Source: Adhaeribacter rhizoryzae (lineage in GTDB: Bacteria; Bacteroidota; Bacteroidia; Cytophagales; Hymenobacteraceae). From it: a stretch of 64,000 bases of DNA. A model generated the notes under the pieces. It saw nothing but the letters and a program-made list of their open reading frames with translations. It was not told the DNA's origin and made no database searches. Position 1 is the stretch's first letter. Every line of letters begins with the position of its first letter. Both the position numbers and the translations under genes were made by a program. Location: positions 1 to 64,000 of the forward strand of contig NZ_VWSF01000014.1 in the NCBI RefSeq assembly GCF_008629685.1, given 5' to 3'. Of this stretch, positions 60,454 to 64,000 are shown piece after piece.

Positions 60454-63400
60454 TCACACCACCATTGCATCCACTTCTTTCAGCTTTTCCAGAATATTTT
60501 TTACTTCGGGTTTGCAACTGCCGCAGCCCATTCCGGCGCCGGATTGCTGGCAGAGTTGCCGGAACTCGGTGCAGCCGCCTTTTATCATATTGGTAAGGTT
60601 GCCTTCGCCTACGTTGTTGCAGGAGCAAACCAGTTTACCCAACACCGGGGCGGCTGCTTTACCCGAGCGAAGCAATTCCATCCGTTTTTCCGATAGCTCC
60701 AGCTTGTTTTCGATGAGCGTTTTAAACTCGGCAAACTCGCTTTTATCCCCCATTAAAATAGCACCTACCAAGCGGTCCTGGTGAATAATACACTTTTTAT
60801 AGTAGCGTTTTGCTTTGTCGGTGAAAATTACTTCTTCGTAATCCGGGTTATTATCCGGCGCTTCTACCATACCTAAGGAGCATAAATCCTGACCTGATAG
60901 TTTTAGAATATTCATGAAGATAGAACCGGTATAATAACTGCTCTGGTCGCCGGTCAGGAAGCGGGCGGCTACGTCGGCCTGCGCTTCGGCGGCCATCGTA
61001 ATACCGTTTACTACCCCGTTAAACTCGGCTACCTCGCCCATGGCAAAAATATCGGGGTCGCTGGTTTGTAAATAATCGTTTACCACTACGCCCCGGCCGC
61101 ACTGAAGCTTCGCCTCCAGGGCTAATTCCATATTCGGACGGGTACCAATGGCATAAACCGCCGCATTACAGGTTATGTTTTTACCGCTTTTTAAATTTAC
61201 CACCAGCCCAGGTTCGTTTTTGTTCGGGAAGATGGTTTGTACCTGGTCGTTGAAGTAAACCTGAATGCCCAATTCTTCCACATACTCTCGAAGTAAATCG
61301 CCGGAAATCTGGTCGAGTTGGCGCTCCATCAGGCGGGAGCTTAATTGAACAATGGTAACGTTGATATCTATTTCGCGCAGCGAAGCCGCCAACTCCAGGC
61401 CCAGCAAACCTCCGCCTACAATTACCACGTGGCCTTTGTAATTCAGGAAAGTCTTGAGGCGGTCAGCATCGCCGCGGTTACGCATGGTAAAAATGCCTGG
61501 CAAATTCATCGGCACATCTTTGGGTACAAAGGCCCGGCTGCCGGTGGCAATAATTAGTTTATCGTAAGAATGTACCTGGCCTTTGGTATCCGTAACGGTT
61601 TTGTCTTCGCGGTTAATGGCCGCAATACCGGTAGCCTGGTGCAAATGCACATCCAGTTTGGCTAATTCGCCGGCTTTAAATTTTTCAAGTTGTTGCCAAT
61701 CCAGGTGACCATTTAAATATTCCGGCAGCAATACCCGGTTGTAAAACGGATATTCTTCCTGGGAAAACACATGAATTTCATCCCGTCGGTTCTTCTCCCG
61801 GTAAGTATTAATTAAGCGGTAGGCCGCCGCCCCTGCCCCAATAACTACTATTTTCTCAAAATGCTTTTCGTACTTCTGCACCTGTACCGCCGAAAATTTA
61901 AAATCCGGTTCTTTGGATTTGGGATCTACTAAGTTGTTCGTGAGGTTATTCGTGCGGCCGAAATCGCGGTTTAATATTTTGCCCCAATGCATCGGCAGGA
62001 AAACTACGCCGGTTTTAATATCAGTGGTTAATACCGCATTTACACACACCTTGCCGCGGGCACTGCAAATTTCCACCGTATCGCCGTCGTTAATGCCGCG
62101 CAAGGCCGCATCAATGGGGTTTATTTGAATGAAAGGTTTGCTCAGGTGCTGGTTCAGTTTGTTAACCTTGCCGGTTTTGGTCATGGTGTGCCACTGGTCG
62201 CGGATACGACCGGTGGTGAGCACCAATGGGAACTCGCCGGTTAACGGTTCCGACTGGTTAACCACGCTGGCCGGCGTATGAATTTGAGCCCGCTGGTTAG
62301 GCGTATAAAACTTTTTATCCTGGAACAACCGAGGCGTACCGGCATTGCCGCTTACCGGTACCGGCCACTGAATGGTCTGTTTTTCTATTAAATCAGCATA
62401 GTTTAAGCCGCTAACATCAATATTAGTACCTTTGGTTAAGCCGGCGTGCTCTTCGTAAATTTCGCTTACTCTTTCGTAATCAAAGCCTGTGAACTGCATT
62501 TTTTGGGCGAAGCGGCATAATATTTCCACATCCGGCAAAGCTTCGCCGGGTGGCGGCAATACGGCATTCAGGTAGCTGATGCGACGCTCCGAATTAGTCA
62601 TAGTGCCTTCTTTTTCGAGCCAGCCAGCCGCTGGCAATACCAAATCAGCGTATTGCAGGGTATCGGAGCGGCCCGAAATATCCTGCACCACCACAAACCG
62701 GGCTTTCTTTAGGGCTGCTTCTACCATCGCGGCATCCGGCAAACTCACCAACGGGTTGGTACAAATAATCCAAACGGCTTTTACTTTGTCATCGCGCAGG
62801 CCTTCGAATAGCTGGGTAGCCGTCAGGCCGGGTTGCGCCGGTACGCTCGGTACGCCCCAGTAATCGGCTACTTCCTGCCGATGTACCGGATTGGCTAAAT
62901 CGCGGTGGGCCGAAAGCAGGTTGGCCATGCCCCCTACTTCGCGTCCACCCATGGCGTTGGGCTGGCCAGTCAGGGAAAAAGGACCAGACCCTGGTTTGCC
63001 AATTTGCCCGGTAATAAGGGATAAATTTAATAATGCTAAATTTTTATCAACGCCAATTACACTCTGGTTCAGGCCCATGGCCCACATAGAAATAAAACCT
63101 TTGGCCTGGCCGATATAGGTAGCCGCCAACTTGATATCGGTTACGGAAACATCGCAGATAACCGCTGCTTCTTCCAGCGAAGTCTGCAGCACAAACTCTC
63201 TAAACTTTTCGAACCCATCAGTGTGCTGCGACAGGAAGGCTTCGTCAATTAAATTTTCTTCTATCAGGTGCCGGGCAATGGCATGGTACAACACAATATC
63301 GGTACCCGGATTAATTTGCAGGTGCAAATCGGCCAGGGCACAGGTTTGGGTCCGGCGGGGATCTACCACCACAATCTTCACATCCGGGTTTTCTTCTTTG

Positions 63401-63978
63401 TGCTTTTCGATGCGCCGGAATACGATGGGGTGGCACCAGGCCGGGTTAGCACCAGCAATTAAGAAGCAATCGGCTAGTTCAATATCGTCGTAGCAGGTAG
63501 GTACGGCATCTTCGCCGAGGGCCATTTTATAACCTACTACCGCCGAGCTCATGCACAGGCGTGAATTGGTATCAATATTATTTGTACCCAGAAAGCCTTT
63601 TACCAATTTATTCGCTACGTAATATTCTTCGGTTAAGCACTGGCCGGAAGCATAAAAACCCACGGAATCCGGACCGTACTTGGCAATAATAGATTTGAAA
63701 ACGGCAGCGGCCCGGTCTAAAGCGGTATCCCAACTTACCCGTTGCCGCGGCTGGTTTTTGGCCCAACGCATTTCTGGGTAAAGCAGGCGGTCGGAATAAT
63801 CGGAGGCTACATAATGCAAGTTTAAGCCTTTGGAGCAAAGCATGCCTTTGTTGGTGGGGTGCTCGGGGTCACCTTCTACCCGGATTTTACCTTTGGCATC
63901 CTGCTGCACGATGATGCCGCACCCTACTCCGCAGTAAGAACACGTGGTTTTAAAGCTTTTTTCTTTGCTCTTTTTCAT
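60454..63978 (-). CDS. nasA: Assimilatory nitrate reductase fused to FAD/NAD reductase and BFD [2Fe-2S] domain
   Basis: 1174 aa. N-terminal [4Fe-4S] site C13, C16, C20, C48 (CSYCGVGC..CSKG), then a bis-MGD molybdopterin oxidoreductase to ~680 (GLNQSVIGVDKN, GQPNAMGGREVGG, NPLVSLPDA, LTTGRIRDQWHTMT). From ~705 an FAD/NAD(P) reductase of the NirB type (VVIGAGAAAYRL, ATGSRAFVP, VVIVGGGLLGLELAASL), and a BFD-like [2Fe-2S] domain at the end (C1118, C1120, C1152, C1155). It should reduce nitrate to nitrite in the cytoplasm with internal electron supply from NAD(P)H. No signal peptide, so assimilatory. The nitrite reductase is not in the window and may lie upstream of it. Confidence 0.88.
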   Translation of the reverse strand: MKKSKEKSFKTTCSYCGVGCGIIVQQDAKGKIRVEGDPEHPTNKGMLCSKGLNLHYVASDYSDRLLYPEMRWAKNQPRQRVSWDTALDRAAAVFKSIIAKYGPDSVGFYASGQCLTEEYYVANKLVKGFLGTNNIDTNSRLCMSSAVVGYKMALGEDAVPTCYDDIELADCFLIAGANPAWCHPIVFRRIEKHKEENPDVKIVVVDPRRTQTCALADLHLQINPGTDIVLYHAIARHLIEENLIDEAFLSQHTDGFEKFREFVLQTSLEEAAVICDVSVTDIKLAATYIGQAKGFISMWAMGLNQSVIGVDKNLALLNLSLITGQIGKPGSGPFSLTGQPNAMGGREVGGMANLLSAHRDLANPVHRQEVADYWGVPSVPAQPGLTATQLFEGLRDDKVKAVWIICTNPLVSLPDAAMVEAALKKARFVVVQDISGRSDTLQYADLVLPAAGWLEKEGTMTNSERRISYLNAVLPPPGEALPDVEILCRFAQKMQFTGFDYERVSEIYEEHAGLTKGTNIDVSGLNYADLIEKQTIQWPVPVSGNAGTPRLFQDKKFYTPNQRAQIHTPASVVNQSEPLTGEFPLVLTTGRIRDQWHTMTKTGKVNKLNQHLSKPFIQINPIDAALRGINDGDTVEICSARGKVCVNAVLTTDIKTGVVFLPMHWGKILNRDFGRTNNLTNNLVDPKSKEPDFKFSAVQVQKYEKHFEKIVVIGAGAAAYRLINTYREKNRRDEIHVFSQEEYPFYNRVLLPEYLNGHLDWQQLEKFKAGELAKLDVHLHQATGIAAINREDKTVTDTKGQVHSYDKLIIATGSRAFVPKDVPMNLPGIFTMRNRGDADRLKTFLNYKGHVVIVGGGLLGLELAASLREIDINVTIVQLSSRLMERQLDQISGDLLREYVEELGIQVYFNDQVQTIFPNKNEPGLVVNLKSGKNITCNAAVYAIGTRPNMELALEAKLQCGRGVVVNDYLQTSDPDIFAMGEVAEFNGVVNGITMAAEAQADVAARFLTGDQSSYYTGSIFMNILKLSGQDLCSLGMVEAPDNNPDYEEVIFTDKAKRYYKKCIIHQDRLVGAILMGDKSEFAEFKTLIENKLELSEKRMELLRSGKAAAPVLGKLVCSCNNVGEGNLTNMIKGGCTEFRQLCQQSGAGMGCGSCKPEVKNILEKLKEVDAMVV

Positions 63979-64000
63979 TTTGGTCTTAAGCTTTTTTTAG

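Overview
The window looks like a chromosomal segment of a Bacteroidota bacterium, most likely order Cytophagales (Hymenobacteraceae / Adhaeribacter-like). This is inferred from the SusC/SusD pair, many lipoproteins, a type IX secretion C-terminal domain, a Bacteroidota-type promoter (TTTG, 19 bp, TAnnTTTG), weak Shine-Dalgarno use, and a complete 14-subunit nuo operon. No tRNA, rRNA, CRISPR array or transposase gene was seen.

Layout. (1) 1-11.4 kb, + strand: non-coding start, a secreted matrixin-like metalloprotease with a T9SS domain, dGTPase, a periplasmic M3 oligopeptidase, a small exported protein and an outer-membrane beta-barrel receptor. The spacers carry several copies of a dispersed GTCATCC(T/C)GAGC inverted-repeat family. 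(2) 12-18.3 kb, - strand: sulfatase, DUF1080 (3-keto-glycoside hydrolase-type) protein, a small unknown ORF, an FGE-fold protein with no cysteine, and a lipoprotein beta-propeller dehydrogenase with a C-terminal cytochrome c. (3) 18.4-32.9 kb, - strand: a polysaccharide utilisation locus (SusC, SusD, LamG lectin, two GH144-type proteins, GH3 beta-glucosidase) preceded by a membrane-spanning propeller/Y_Y_Y/LuxR regulator. The enzyme set fits beta-1,2-glucan use. (4) 33.1-34.0 kb: CDF zinc exporter. (5) 34.2-49.2 kb, + strand: nuoA to nuoN, interrupted by an unknown AT-rich ORF (between nuoF and nuoG) and a DUF4160/DUF2442 pair (between nuoH and nuoI). NuoG is a short form. (6) 49.3-51.5 kb: geranylgeranyl-reductase-type flavoprotein and an SDR. 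(7) 51.7-64 kb: molybdenum cofactor genes (moaA, moaD, moaE, mobA, moaC, moeA), a NIF3-like protein, a sulfite-reductase-like/rubredoxin fusion and a large assimilatory nitrate reductase fused to its own FAD/NAD reductase and BFD [2Fe-2S] domain. The cofactor genes plausibly serve this enzyme.

The least explained signal is a set of degenerate 7-bp-period arrays (usually four or more units) placed directly before start codons, often with an inverted partner array after the preceding stop codon. They occur in the nuoC/D, nuoE/F, nuoI/J and nuoM/N spacers and around the moaD-moaE spacer, and as single arrays before nuoG, nuoL and the DUF1080 gene. The unit sequence differs from spacer to spacer while the 7-bp period and the position stay the same.
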